This document shows positions 43,998-52,346 of a stretch of 64,000 bases of DNA, in pieces. Below the pieces are notes generated by a model, which searched no databases, had not been told where the DNA came from, and was given only the letters and a program-made list of their open reading frames with translations. The position numbers and the translations under genes were made by a program. Numbering within the stretch: the first letter of the stretch is position 1; the number at the start of each line of letters is the position of its first letter. This stretch comes from Bradyrhizobium sp. 1 (GTDB lineage Bacteria; Pseudomonadota; Alphaproteobacteria; Rhizobiales; Xanthobacteraceae), in contig NZ_JADPJH010000033.1 of assembly GCF_023073315.1 (NCBI RefSeq), positions 653,256 to 717,255 of the forward strand, in the 5' to 3' direction.

Positions 43998-44858
43998 CTA
44001 CGGAGCCGTGCCCGCCAACTTTTCAATCACGAGATCAAGCAGCGCGCGCAGGCGAGCGAGGCGCTTGAGGTCGCGGTGATAGCCGACATAGGTGTCGCGG
44101 CCGGGCGGGTTCGCGCCGATATCGAGCGCGACCAGGCGGCGGTCGCGGTCGCCGAGCAGACGCGGCAGCACCGCAAGCCCGCCGCCGCTCGCACAGAGTT
44201 CGGCCTGCGCCTGGCGGTTATTGCTGCGCGAGGCGATTTCCGCCTTCGGCAGCATGCGCTTCAGCCAGACCGCGTCGGGCATGTCGGCGAATTCGGCATT
44301 CATGGTCACGACGCGAACGCCGCTGCCATCACCGGCGCGCGGCGGCTTGCTGCCCTTCTTGCCGTAAAGCGCGTAGGGAATGTGCAGCAGCTTTCGCGAG
44401 ATCACCTCGGGCTCGCCAAACGGCTTGATGCGAAAGACGAGATCGGCCTCGCGGCGCGGCAGGCTGTAGAGCCGCGCGTCGGTCAAGAGCTCGACAGTCA
44501 CCTTGGGATGACGCTTGCCGAAGGCGGCGATCACCGGCGACAGCATCACCGTCCCGAACCAGTCGGACGACGACAGGCGCAGCACGCCGTCGAGCTCGGT
44601 CTCCGCGCCGGTCGCATGCCGCTCCAGCGCCAGCGCCTCCTCCTCGATCCGCTCGGCGTGGCGCAGCACGGCCGTCCCTTCGTCGGTCAGAACAAAACCG
44701 TCGGCGGTGCGCTGGAACAGCGTCTGTCCTAATGCAGCTTCGAGCGCGCGCAGCCGCCGGCCCATGGTCGGCTGGGTCTGGCCGATTTTGCGCGCGGCAG
44801 CCCCTAACGTGCCTTCGCGCGCGACCGCCAGGAAGATGCGCAGATCGCTCCAGTCCAT
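43998..44858 (-). CDS. LysR-type transcriptional regulator
   Basis: A 286-aa LysR regulator. N-terminal winged helix-turn-helix: WSDLRIFLAVAREGTLGAAA, RKIGQTQPTMGRRLRALEAA, LFQRTADGFVLTDEG. The C-terminal part is a periplasmic-binding-like effector domain (VLRLSSSDWFGTVMLSPVIA). It is divergent from the MDR oxidoreductase gene with a 102-bp gap, so it probably controls that gene and itself. Effector unknown. Confidence 0.95.
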   Translation of the reverse strand: MDWSDLRIFLAVAREGTLGAAARKIGQTQPTMGRRLRALEAALGQTLFQRTADGFVLTDEGTAVLRHAERIEEEALALERHATGAETELDGVLRLSSSDWFGTVMLSPVIAAFGKRHPKVTVELLTDARLYSLPRREADLVFRIKPFGEPEVISRKLLHIPYALYGKKGSKPPRAGDGSGVRVVTMNAEFADMPDAVWLKRMLPKAEIASRSNNRQAQAELCASGGGLAVLPRLLGDRDRRLVALDIGANPPGRDTYVGYHRDLKRLARLRALLDLVIEKLAGTAP

Positions 44859-44960
44859 CGGAAGCCCTCATACAAAAATGCACGGAAATCGTACATCCTT
44901 GTTCCTTCCCATGCAAAAAATCAGGGGCATATTGGAGGCCGACAACGGAGCAGGACGATC

Positions 44961-45953
44961 ATGACTGGAACATCGACGATGCGTGCAGCCGTTCTGGAAG
45001 CCCACAATGCTCCCTTACGGCTCTCAACCATCTCCACGCCCGAAATCGGCCCGCGCGAAGTGCTGGTCCGGGTGCGCGCGAGCGGGGTCAATCCGCTCGA
45101 CACCAAGATCCATGCAGGCTCCGCGGCGCATGCGCGCCATCCGCTGCCCGCCATTCTGGGTATCGATCTCGCCGGCGTAATCGAGCAGACCGGACGCGAC
45201 GTGACGCGGTTCAGTCCGGGCGACGAGGTCTACGGCATGACCGGCGGCGTCGGTGGCGTGCAGGGATCGCTGGCCGAATTCGCTGCAGTCGACGCCGACC
45301 TGCTGGCGCTCAAGCCCGCCAATCTCGGCATGCGGGAAGCGGCTGCCCTGCCCCTCATTGTCATCACGGCCTGGGAAGGGCTGATCGACCGCGCGTCACT
45401 CAAGGCCGGCCAGAAGGTCTTGATCCATGGCGGCGCCGGCGGCGTCGGCCATGTCGCGATCCAGATCGCGCGCGCCTTCGGAGCAGAGGTGTTTTCAACC
45501 GGATCGGCATTGCAGCGCGCGACGATCGAAGGTTTTGGCGCGGTCTTCATCGACCGCGACACCGCGGTTGAGACTTACGTGGCGGAGCATACCAGCGGCC
45601 GCGGCTTCGACATCGTCTACGACAGCGTCGGCGGCAAGGTACTCGACGCCTCCTTCGCAGCAGTGCGCCGCTTCGGCCATGTCGTGAGCGCACTTGGCTG
45701 GGGCACGCATGCGCTGGCGCCGCTGTCGTTTCGCGCTGCCAGCTATTCCGGCGTGTTCACGCTGCTGCCGCTGCTATCAGGCGAAGGCCGCGCGCACCAC
45801 GGGGAGATCATGAGCGAGGCAACGCGCCTGGTGGAAGCCGGCAAGCTCGTGCCGCTGGTCGATGCAAGGCGATTCACGCTGGAGAGCGTTGGCGAGGCCT
45901 ATGCGCTGATCAGGGATCACGCGGCGAAGGGCAAGCTGGTCGTGGATGTCTGA
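44961..45953 (+). CDS. MDR-family quinone oxidoreductase-like protein
   Basis: A 330-aa medium-chain dehydrogenase/reductase. N-terminal GroES-like domain (GVNPLDTKIHAGSAAHARHP, GIDLAGVIEQTGRDVTRFSP), Rossmann motif GGAGGVGHVAIQIA (GxGGVG). The zinc-ligand cysteines of alcohol dehydrogenases are absent, indicating the zinc-independent quinone oxidoreductase branch (NADPH-dependent). AGGA precedes ATG 44961. It is divergent from and likely regulated by the LysR gene. Confidence 0.92.
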   Translation: MTGTSTMRAAVLEAHNAPLRLSTISTPEIGPREVLVRVRASGVNPLDTKIHAGSAAHARHPLPAILGIDLAGVIEQTGRDVTRFSPGDEVYGMTGGVGGVQGSLAEFAAVDADLLALKPANLGMREAAALPLIVITAWEGLIDRASLKAGQKVLIHGGAGGVGHVAIQIARAFGAEVFSTGSALQRATIEGFGAVFIDRDTAVETYVAEHTSGRGFDIVYDSVGGKVLDASFAAVRRFGHVVSALGWGTHALAPLSFRAASYSGVFTLLPLLSGEGRAHHGEIMSEATRLVEAGKLVPLVDARRFTLESVGEAYALIRDHAAKGKLVVDV

Positions 45954-45992
45954 CGACTTGTAGCCCGCTCGCAAGGCAGCACGCGTGCGCGA

Positions 45993-46187
45993 CTAATCCT
46001 CGCTGGACGCAGCAAACCGATTGCGCAGATAGGCCTGCGACAACAGGAAGAACAATGCGCGCTCGCCATGATATTTGGCGGCCGGCCGGGTGCGCTCGAA
46101 GCCATCGGCAAATATCTTGCCGGACTGGTCGCACACCTGCCATCGCCAACCGAACCGCTTACGCCTGGTGAGGATCACTTCGTACAT
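45993..46187 (-). CDS. Small protein of unknown function (64 aa)
   Basis: A compact 64-aa protein (MYEVILTRRKRFGWRWQVCD...ERTRPAAKYHGERALFFLL) rich in Arg/Phe/Trp. The opening beta strands (YEVILTRRKRFGWRWQVC) and YHGERALFFLL helix are a pattern I have seen in small conserved Bradyrhizobium proteins. The start is ATG 46187; no clear Shine-Dalgarno. Function unknown. Confidence 0.65.
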   Translation of the reverse strand: MYEVILTRRKRFGWRWQVCDQSGKIFADGFERTRPAAKYHGERALFFLLSQAYLRNRFAASSED

Positions 46188-46698
46188 GCCGACGGGCTAG
46201 GTCCCCTGCTCCGCACCGGTCTCGCAAGCGCACACGCCTGCTCCGGCCTCCCCCGTTAGACGGATACCCGACGTATAACCCAGCAGGACGGAAAGAGAAT
46301 AAAATTGATTATCGGAATTACGTATCTTCCACCGGCTGCGCCGACGTTCGCGAAGCCTCTGGAATAAGACGATGCCGCCGGTGTTAGCCGGCCTTCCGAC
46401 GCAGCTTGATAGCGCTGCCACGGGTCTTCAAATCGGAACACAAGACGCGAAGCCCGGTAAGCAAATGCTCACCGGGCCTTCATGCAAGATATGTTAGCGG
46501 CCGACCCGCGCCTGGAGATGGGCGGGATAGCGATCACCTTCCACCGCGACGTTGGCCAGCACCTGCGCAGCGCGGGGTCACCTTCTTCGCTGCCGCATCT
46601 CGCCGAGCAGTTCAACCCGCGCCTGATTGGATTTTCGTGCGCTGGATGAGAAGCGCGGTACGCCGGGGCCCATGGCCGCGGCACGCCGATCCGAGAGA
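46188..46698. other. Gap without a supportable gene
   Basis: About 500 bp. A stable hairpin is centred on 46452-46478 (GCCCGGT 46453-46459 with ACCGGGC 46471-46477, inner AGCA/TGCT). Minus-strand frames around 46495-46620 encode short runs (LANVAVEGDRYPAHLQARVG) that look vaguely coding, just before the hairpin. This may be the 3' relic of a lost gene, but upstream stops interrupt it. Confidence 0.35.
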
Positions 46699-46753
46699 TG
46701 GGTCCCGGCTCTGCGCAGCAGCGCAAGAGCGCTGCAGCGCGTCCGGGACACGC
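46699..46753. repeat. Solitary copy of the GGGTCCCGGCTCTGCG palindrome
   Basis: 55 bp opening with TGGGTCCCGGCTCTGCG and closing with GTCCGGGACAC. GTCCCGG pairs with CCGGGAC and the inner GCAGCGC pairs with GCGCTGC (AAGA loop). It belongs to the family flanking the GIY-YIG gene at 50.8-51.3 kb, and lies 6 bp from the stop codon of the gene at 46760. Confidence 0.8.
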
Positions 46754-46759
46754 GCGAAA

Positions 46760-47833
46760 CTAGCGCGCGACGACTTCGACTTCGCCGTCGACGCCGTTCA
46801 CGACGTTGAAGCCGCGCTCGTAGACCTTGCCTTCGTTCTTGGCGATGGCGCGGTATTCGCCTTCGGAGAGCACGACGCGAGGAAAGGCGCCGATCGATTC
46901 CTTGATGACGTCGCCGCCGGGCGTCAGCACCGACCAGGCGGTGTTGGCAAGCGCCTCGCCGCCTTTGTCGCTGACGAGCTTGAGCGTGATCACGGCGGCG
47001 CGGTGGGTGATGGTGACGTCGGTGAGCTTGCCCGCCTGGACGCGGATGTCCGAGCGCACCACCGAGTTCGCATCACCGTAATTGGAGATGATGTAGTAGG
47101 TGCCCTCAGGGATCAGCACGACGTCGCCGGCCGCGACGTTCGGCACCAGCGAGGCGCGCTCGCCGGACTCGAACTGGCTGCCCTTGTAGATCGCGAACGA
47201 GATCTGATTCTGCGGAATGCGGCTGGTGCCGACCCGGCCCTCGATGCGCAGGCCGCCGGCCGGCAGCACGAAGGATTCGCGATCGGTCTCGGCCTTCAGG
47301 CTGACGGTGCGCACCGCGCTGACGAGGCCGAAGGCGACGTGCACGACGTAATTGCCGGGCGGCAGCACGATGTTCGGCGTGGCGTTGCGGTCCTCGCGGA
47401 TCAGCTTGAAGGTGCCGTTCTCGTCGGGACGGTCGGCGAACACCCGCCAGACCAGGCCGCTGGTGATCGCCGGGGTGTCCTTGCCGTATTTCGCGGTCAG
47501 CGACAGCACGCCCTGTCCGGGCACGGCCGCGTTGAGCGGCGGGGCCGACGGCACGGTCGTGACGGCTGGCGGCGGCATGCTCGGCGTCACCGGCTGCGCC
47601 AGGGTCGGCGGCAGGCTCAGCGGGCCGGCCCCCGGACCCGAGGGCGGCGCGAGGCTCACGGCGCCGCCGGGATCGGGCACCGAAGCGGGCGGCACCGGCG
47701 GCGGACGATCGGAGAAAAGCTGCGCCTGCGCAGGACCTTGAGCGAGGGTAACAAGGCACGCAGCAAGGATCAGCGCCGGCAGCAGCCTGCCGCTGCGCCG
47801 CCATCCGATGATGCCGTCACCCCCGCGTGTCAT
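46760..47833 (-). CDS. Secreted protein of unknown function with Pro-rich region and beta-sandwich repeats
   Basis: A 357-aa exported protein. N-terminal signal (LILAACLVTLAQGPAQAQ), Pro/Ala-rich linker (about 40-105), then repeated immunoglobulin/carboxypeptidase-regulatory-like units: PPGNYVVHVAFGLVSAVRTV, PEGTYYIISNYGDANSVVRS, SEGEYRAIAKNEGKVYERGF. Each begins with a P/S-x-G-x-Y motif typical of PEGA/SpaA-like folds. Probably periplasmic. AGGTG precedes ATG 47833. Function unknown. Confidence 0.85.
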   Translation of the reverse strand: MTRGGDGIIGWRRSGRLLPALILAACLVTLAQGPAQAQLFSDRPPPVPPASVPDPGGAVSLAPPSGPGAGPLSLPPTLAQPVTPSMPPPAVTTVPSAPPLNAAVPGQGVLSLTAKYGKDTPAITSGLVWRVFADRPDENGTFKLIREDRNATPNIVLPPGNYVVHVAFGLVSAVRTVSLKAETDRESFVLPAGGLRIEGRVGTSRIPQNQISFAIYKGSQFESGERASLVPNVAAGDVVLIPEGTYYIISNYGDANSVVRSDIRVQAGKLTDVTITHRAAVITLKLVSDKGGEALANTAWSVLTPGGDVIKESIGAFPRVVLSEGEYRAIAKNEGKVYERGFNVVNGVDGEVEVVAR

Positions 47834-48083
47834 GTCACCTGCTTTTCACCGAAAACGCGGCAAATTCAAGCCTCTGATATCCCAAGAAATACGGCTCCGA
47901 TACGGTTCTATGGAACCCACCTGACGCCTGCGTGATTAGAGGAGAGGCAACCGTCCCTCGCCATACTCCTGCCCAGCGCCCTCCCCAAAGCGGCATAAAC
48001 CATGCTTCGCCCCGGAGATGGCGGAGTGCAAGTGCGGTGCCTAGTCTGACGACGCGGGCTGGCCCCGGCGTAGGAGAGTTTTA

Positions 48084-49139
48084 GTGCTGGACATCTTGAA
48101 GGGTCGGAGCGCGAACGGCTCGAACGGCGAAAAGGTCGGCGAGAAGATTGGCTTGGGTAGCATCCGCCGCCCGGTCATCGGCCTCGCACTCGGTGGCGGC
48201 GCGGCGCGCGGCTTTGCCCATATCGGAATCCTGAGAACCCTGGCGGCCAATGGCATCGTGCCCGACGTCGTGGTCGGGACCTCGATCGGCGCCGTGGTCG
48301 GCGGCCTCCATGCGGCCGGCCGGCTCGATACGCTGGAGGAGTGGGGACGTAGCCTGCAAGGGATGCGCAACATCCTCGGCTATCTCGACATCCGCCTCAA
48401 CGGCTCCGGCCTGCTCGGCGGCGAGAAGTTGGCAAACCGCCTCGAGGAAGCGGTTGGCGAGACCCTGATCGAGGACCTCCCCATCAAGTTCGCCTCCGTC
48501 GCGACCGAGGTCCGTACCGGGCACGAGATCTGGCTGACGCATGGCCGCTTGGTCGACGCGATGCGCGCCTCCTACGCCCTGCCCGGCATCTTCCAGCCCA
48601 TGCTGATCGGCGACCGCTGGCTGGTCGACGGCACGCTGGTGAATCCGGTGCCGGTCTCGGCCGCCCGTGCGCTTGGCGCCGAAATCGTCATCGCCGCAAA
48701 TCTTTCCAGCGACATCTTCACCCATTCCACGACGATCTATGCGCATGGCGCGATGCCGCAGCCGGTCGCGGCCGAGCCCGAAGAGACGACCGCCAAGCGG
48801 CGCTTTCCACGGCTGTTCTCGCCGGAGAAAACCATGAAGCGCGAGTTCTTCGGCAGCGGCGGACGGCCCGGCATCTCCTCGGTGATGGTCGATGCCTTCA
48901 ACATCATGCAGGACCGCATTACGCGCGCCCGCCTTGCCGGCGATCCGCCGGACCTTCTGATCACGCCGCGGGTCGGCCAGTTCGGCTGGTTCGACTTCCA
49001 CCGCAGCGAGGATCTGATCGCGCACGGCACGCGCGCCGCCGAGCGCGCGCTGGAGTCGATCCAGGAAGCGATCGCGGTGCTCGCACCTGCCACCGCGGGC
49101 AGCGCACCCAAAGCGGACGAGCGAGAGGCGGACGCGTAA
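48084..49139 (+). CDS. Patatin-like phospholipase
   Basis: A 351-aa patatin-fold lipid acyl hydrolase with GTG start and AGGAG site. The GGGAARG oxyanion loop (LALGGGAARGFAHIGIL), nucleophile S67 in VGTSIGAVVGG (GxSxG) and catalytic D182 in DGTLVNPVP (DG motif) are all intact. Similar to RssA-type proteins (COG1752). Soluble, acting on membrane lipids or esters. It converges with the CBS gene 7 bp away. Confidence 0.95.
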   Translation: MLDILKGRSANGSNGEKVGEKIGLGSIRRPVIGLALGGGAARGFAHIGILRTLAANGIVPDVVVGTSIGAVVGGLHAAGRLDTLEEWGRSLQGMRNILGYLDIRLNGSGLLGGEKLANRLEEAVGETLIEDLPIKFASVATEVRTGHEIWLTHGRLVDAMRASYALPGIFQPMLIGDRWLVDGTLVNPVPVSAARALGAEIVIAANLSSDIFTHSTTIYAHGAMPQPVAAEPEETTAKRRFPRLFSPEKTMKREFFGSGGRPGISSVMVDAFNIMQDRITRARLAGDPPDLLITPRVGQFGWFDFHRSEDLIAHGTRAAERALESIQEAIAVLAPATAGSAPKADEREADA

Positions 49140-49146
49140 AGTCCGC

Positions 49147-49575
49147 TCAGGCCGTCTTGATGTAGTCGCGCAGGGCTTCCTGCTCGTTCTCGTATTCCTG
49201 GACGCGGCGCTTGACGATGTCGCCGATCGAGATCAGGCCGACCACCTTGCCGTTGTCCACCACAGGCAGATGGCGGAACTTGCCTGTGGTCATCATCTCC
49301 ATGAGCTCGGCGACCGTGTCGGTCTCCTTGCAGGTGACGACCTTGCGGGTCATGACCTGAGAGACCGGCTCCTCCAGCGCGGCGGCGCCGCGCTCGCCGA
49401 TCGCGCGCACGATGTCGCGCTCGGACAGGATGCCGTCGAGCCGGCTCTGGTTCATCACCAGCACCGCGCCGATCTTCTTCTCACCGAGCAGCTTTGCCGC
49501 GGCCGACAGCTTGGCGTCCGGCTCGACGCTCATGATCTGGTGGCCCTTGGTATTGAGAATGGAACGTACCGTCAT
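49147..49575 (-). CDS. CBS-pair protein
   Basis: A 142-aa stand-alone CBS-domain protein. Two CBS motifs: residues ~8-65 (IMSVEPDAKLSAAAKLLGEK, IGAVLVMN, ILSERDIVRAIG) and ~75-130 (VVTCKETDTVAELMEMMTTG, HLPVVDNGKVVGLISIGDIV). CBS pairs bind adenosyl nucleotides such as AMP or ATP and sense energy state. GGGAGG precedes ATG 49575. No partner enzyme is fused. Confidence 0.95.
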   Translation of the reverse strand: MTVRSILNTKGHQIMSVEPDAKLSAAAKLLGEKKIGAVLVMNQSRLDGILSERDIVRAIGERGAAALEEPVSQVMTRKVVTCKETDTVAELMEMMTTGKFRHLPVVDNGKVVGLISIGDIVKRRVQEYENEQEALRDYIKTA

Positions 49576-49713
49576 TGTCGCCTCCCTGAATCGGAGCCGT
49601 CCGCCTTTTGGCGGTCCGGACTTGTTCGCGAGTCTTCAACTAACAGTTTCAGCGCCGGTTTCACGCTCGGGCGCTTTGCGAAGCATCGCTTCGTTATCGC
49701 TTCGTTATTGTTT

Positions 49714-49762
49714 GAGCATGATCTTACCGGAAAACCGCTGCACACTTTTCCGGATCATGCTC
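49714..49762. repeat. Rhizobiales GAGCATGATC palindrome
   Basis: Arms GAGCATGATC (49714-49723) and GATCATGCTC (49753-49762) with inner CGGAAAA/TTTTCCG pairing. I recall this palindrome as very common between genes in Rhizobiales. It lies between the CBS gene start and the rhomboid gene end. Confidence 0.8.
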
Positions 49763-49834
49763 GAGCAGCTTGTCGCTTCGGAACATTCTTCCCGAGAATG
49801 ATGGATGAATTCGGGCCGCGCCGCAAGCGCCGCT

Positions 49835-50737
49835 TCAAATACGGTCTGAAACGTCCTGTGATGACGCATCCGCAGCATCGCTTCGCACGCGCGGCACGGG
49901 ATCGAACAGCGCGAACAGCAGGAGGCCGGCGAGGAAGCCGCCGATATGGGCCTGCCAGGCGACGCTCGTGGTCTCGGCATCGACCCCGATCGCGCCGACG
50001 CCGAAGATGATGTTGACGCCGAACCACACCGCGAGGAAGCCGAGCATGCGCCCGTCGCGCAGCGCGCGCGACAGCGGCAATGCGGGAACCTTTGCGGCGG
50101 TATCGGCGTCCGAACGGGTGAACGACAGGAAGCTGCCGCGCCCGAACGCGAAGCGGATCGCGGCTGCCATCGCTCCCGACACCGAGGCCGAGGCGCCGAT
50201 CATCGGCGCCACCGCATGCTCATGGGTGACGAGATGGGCGAGCGCGCCGGCCGCCGCCGTCACCGCCATGAACACGAAGAACCTGACAGCGCCGAAGCGC
50301 CGCGCCAGCGCGCTGCCGAACGGCAGCAGCCACAGCACGTTGAAGCCGATATGGGTGAGATTGGCGTGCAGCAGCGAATAGGTGACGAAGGTCCAGACCT
50401 TTGCGCCGGCGCCACCCGGAATCTCCAGATTGAGCAGCGAGGAATCGTAGCGCTTCGGGATGAAGCCGAAAACGTCGATGGTCCAGTTCTCGAGCTCCGG
50501 CGGCAGCAGCACCCGCAGATGGATCACCGCCAGCAGCACGATATAGGCGGTCAACGCGAACGGCAGCGTCAGGATCGGCTCGCGCGGAGCCTCCTCGGTG
50601 ACGGCCGGCAGGGCCGGCTGAGGATCTTGCGGCGACGAATCTTGCGGCGGGGAATCCAAGGCAGCTTCGCTTTCAGGCGCAATCGGCGCGACAGCCTTGG
50701 AGATAGTCGCCTTTGCCGGCCTTGCGCAAGTGCACAA
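49835..50737 (-). CDS. Rhomboid-family intramembrane serine protease
   Basis: A ~300-aa protein with six to seven helices. The catalytic Ser is in PMIGASASVSGAMAAAIRF (the final S-G) and the His in WQAHIGGFLAGLL; THIGFNVLWLLPFGSALARR matches loop-1/TM2 rhomboid signatures (H-x-x-x-N). Pro/Gln-rich N terminus. No in-frame ATG exists, so the start is TTG: 50737 (MCTCARPAK...) or 50659 (MDSPPQDSS...). Further-upstream starts would read through a palindromic repeat. Substrate unknown. Confidence 0.85.
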   Translation of the reverse strand: MCTCARPAKATISKAVAPIAPESEAALDSPPQDSSPQDPQPALPAVTEEAPREPILTLPFALTAYIVLLAVIHLRVLLPPELENWTIDVFGFIPKRYDSSLLNLEIPGGAGAKVWTFVTYSLLHANLTHIGFNVLWLLPFGSALARRFGAVRFFVFMAVTAAAGALAHLVTHEHAVAPMIGASASVSGAMAAAIRFAFGRGSFLSFTRSDADTAAKVPALPLSRALRDGRMLGFLAVWFGVNIIFGVGAIGVDAETTSVAWQAHIGGFLAGLLLFALFDPVPRVRSDAADASSQDVSDRI

Positions 50738-50786
50738 AAGGAAATCGTGAAAGGGGGCGCCCTCATTTTCGACACGGTGCGAGATG

Positions 50787-50918
50787 CTGGGCCCGGCTCT
50801 GCAGCGGACCGTTGAAGAAGGGCTGCGCTGCGTCCGGGGCGCGACAGCCGGCACCGGCCAGTCTCGTGTCCCGGACAAGGTGCGGCACGAAGTGACGCGC
50901 CGCAGAGCCGGGACCCAG
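50787..50918. repeat. Two copies of the GIY-YIG-flanking palindrome
   Basis: The first copy, 50787-50845, is in plus orientation (CTGGGCCCGGCTCTGC, one T missing) and ends GTCCGGGGCGCGAC. The second, 50862-50918, is inverted: TCTCGTGTCCCGGAC (50862-50876) to CGCAGAGCCGGGACCCAG (50901-50918). The second is the left inverted repeat of the GIY-YIG element. Paired copies in opposite orientation resemble a BIME built of REP palindromes. Confidence 0.85.
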
Positions 50919-50976
50919 CTTGGCGGCAACCTCGAACCGTGCAATTTTAGGTAGTTCCAATTTCCGGCTCACGCCA

Positions 50977-51279
50977 ATGCAAGCCGCCTTCTTCGTCTAC
51001 ATCCTCGCGAGCAAACGAAACGGCACACTCTATGTCGGCGTGACCAACGACATCTCGCGCCGGATGGCCACACACAAGGCCAAGCTCGTTCCGGGGTTCA
51101 CGAAACAGTATGACGTGACCCTGCTGGTCTATTTCGAGACTTATGAATCCATCCTGGAGGCAAGGGCGCGCGAGCATTCGCTGAAGCGGTGGCGACGCGC
51201 CTGGAAACTCAAGCTGATCGAAGACCTCAATCCGGACTGGCGCGACCTCACCGATGAATTGAATTCGCTGGCAGGCTGA
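50977..51279 (+). CDS. GIY-YIG nuclease-fold protein
   Basis: A 100-aa single-domain protein of the GIY-YIG superfamily (UPF0213/YhbQ-like group). V7-Y8-I9 and L18-Y19-V20-G21 form the GIY-YIG pair; R28/R29 in TNDISRR and E66 in RAREHSLKRW are the expected catalytic positions. No extra DNA-binding domain is present. Start ATG 50977. It is bounded by inverted copies of a palindromic repeat, the right copy beginning 1 base after the stop codon, which suggests it acts on or with these repeats. Confidence 0.92.
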   Translation: MQAAFFVYILASKRNGTLYVGVTNDISRRMATHKAKLVPGFTKQYDVTLLVYFETYESILEARAREHSLKRWRRAWKLKLIEDLNPDWRDLTDELNSLAG

Positions 51280-51336
51280 CTGGGTCCCGGCTCTGCGCAG
51301 CAGCGCTACGCGCTGCAGCGCGTCCGGGACACGAGA
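51280..51336. repeat. Right inverted palindrome of the GIY-YIG unit
   Basis: CTGGGTCCCGGCTCTGCG (51280-51297), a GCAGCGC-TAC-GCGCTGC hairpin in the middle, then GTCCGGGACACGAGA (51322-51336). It is in inverted orientation to 50862-50918 and in the same orientation as the solitary copy at 46699-46753. Confidence 0.85.
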
Positions 51337-51721
51337 GTGTGCCGCACAAAAGGAAAAGGCAGGGCCCTGGGAAGCCCTGCCTGTCCTTGTCGGCCTTCCG
51401 GCACCAGAGGAATGAAGGTGTATCCCCACCCCTCCCCGGCCCGTGGCCAAACTGTTTGACGCCTGTGTACAGGCCTCGCCGAGAACCTGGAGCAAAGCGG
51501 CGAGGCTTGCGACCGCGGTCACCATAACAGCGGCGCAGCGGACGGGAAGCGCGTAGTTAATTTAACGTTAACGACGCAAAGACCGGCTTAACGGGTCCGA
51601 AAACGTCCCCGCGGCATGGACGCTGCAAATCCCCTCCTGCACAACAACACAGGGATCGCGGGTGCACTGAAGCGGGACAGGTCTGTCCCGCCAGGTTGCG
51701 CCCCGGGATTAGCGTTCAGTC
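51337..51721. other. Gap upstream of the PAS gene
   Basis: About 385 bp between the right palindrome and ATG 51722. The first part is GC-rich, and 51555-51600 is AT-richer with TTAACGTTAACG, likely promoter DNA for the PAS gene. No gene is supported. Confidence 0.4.
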
Positions 51722-52276
51722 ATGAAACATCCGTCGAGCCGCGAGTTCTTCGCTTATTGGGACAACAAGCGCGGCACTGCGCGGGCCCCTGACAGGGCCG
51801 ATATCGATCCGGCAGCGGTCCGCGGGCTGCTCGGTGACATTTTTGTCCTCTCCTGCGAGCCCAATCTCGGCTTCCCGTTCCGCGTCGCCGGCACGCGCGT
51901 CTGCGCGCTTGCCGGAACAGATCTCAAGGACTCCAGTTTTACGGCGCTGTTCAACGAGGCGAGCCGCCGCGAGATCGAGGAGATCACGACCATCGTCGCC
52001 GACGAGACGCTGGGTGCGATCGCAGGCGTCACCGCAGTACGCGAGGACGGCAGCAAGGCGCATCTCGAGCTGCTGCTGCTGCCCTTCAACGCCCGCCCGC
52101 ATACGCCTGTCAGCGTCACAGGCGTGCTGGCGCCGTTCGACGACGAATGCGGCGCGCTTGGTCGCTTCACCCTCACCTCCTGGCGCTATCTGCACCAGCC
52201 GGAGAAACTCCTGCCCCGCGCGATCCGAAAATTGCAGATCGCACGCGGGTTGATGGTGTATGAGGGGCTGCGCTAG
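51722..52276 (+). CDS. PAS-domain protein (PAS_5/DUF1388-like)
   Basis: A 184-aa soluble protein. The N-terminal pattern (EFFAYWDNKRGTARAPDRAD, IDPAAVRGLLGDIFVLSCEP, FPFRVAGTRVCALAGTDLKD) is the signature of the alphaproteobacterial PAS_5 family. Bradyrhizobium encodes many such stand-alone PAS proteins of unknown signal. No kinase or HTH output domain is present. Confidence 0.88.
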   Translation: MKHPSSREFFAYWDNKRGTARAPDRADIDPAAVRGLLGDIFVLSCEPNLGFPFRVAGTRVCALAGTDLKDSSFTALFNEASRREIEEITTIVADETLGAIAGVTAVREDGSKAHLELLLLPFNARPHTPVSVTGVLAPFDDECGALGRFTLTSWRYLHQPEKLLPRAIRKLQIARGLMVYEGLR

Positions 52277-52346
52277 GCGTCTGCTTCGGGGCCACGACAT
52301 CGCCCTCAATCGGCCGAGCGTCGCCCAAGCGGCGGACAACCGCCCA

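Larger units (their letters stand above)
50862..51336. mobile_element. Candidate REPtron-like unit: GIY-YIG gene between inverted palindromic repeats
   Basis: The 475-bp unit has one gene (50977-51279) between ~57-bp inverted repeats. Two blocks are perfect: 50901-50918 with 51280-51297 (18 bp) and 50862-50876 with 51322-51336 (15 bp), each pair separated by 24 bp in both arms. The middle 24 bp differ in sequence but can each fold. No target-site duplication is visible. The element class is inferred; the RAYT/REP analogy is mine. Confidence 0.55.

Noticed and set aside
46495..46620. Minus-strand coding-like run before a hairpin
   Set aside because: An in-frame TGA lies just upstream, leaving only ~40 codons. 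It could be a relic but is not supportable as a gene.
46406..47935. A 509-codon plus-strand frame
   Set aside because: Antisense to the secreted protein gene at 46760-47833; low-complexity Arg/Asp/Gln sequence.
50569..50775. ATG-started 68-codon minus-strand frame overlapping the rhomboid N terminus
   Set aside because: It offers an ATG but is out of frame with the rhomboid and Arg-rich. A frameshift there cannot be excluded but is not needed.
50861..50944. TTG-start extension of the rhomboid gene
   Set aside because: It would translate through the palindromic repeat 50862-50918, giving an implausible leader.
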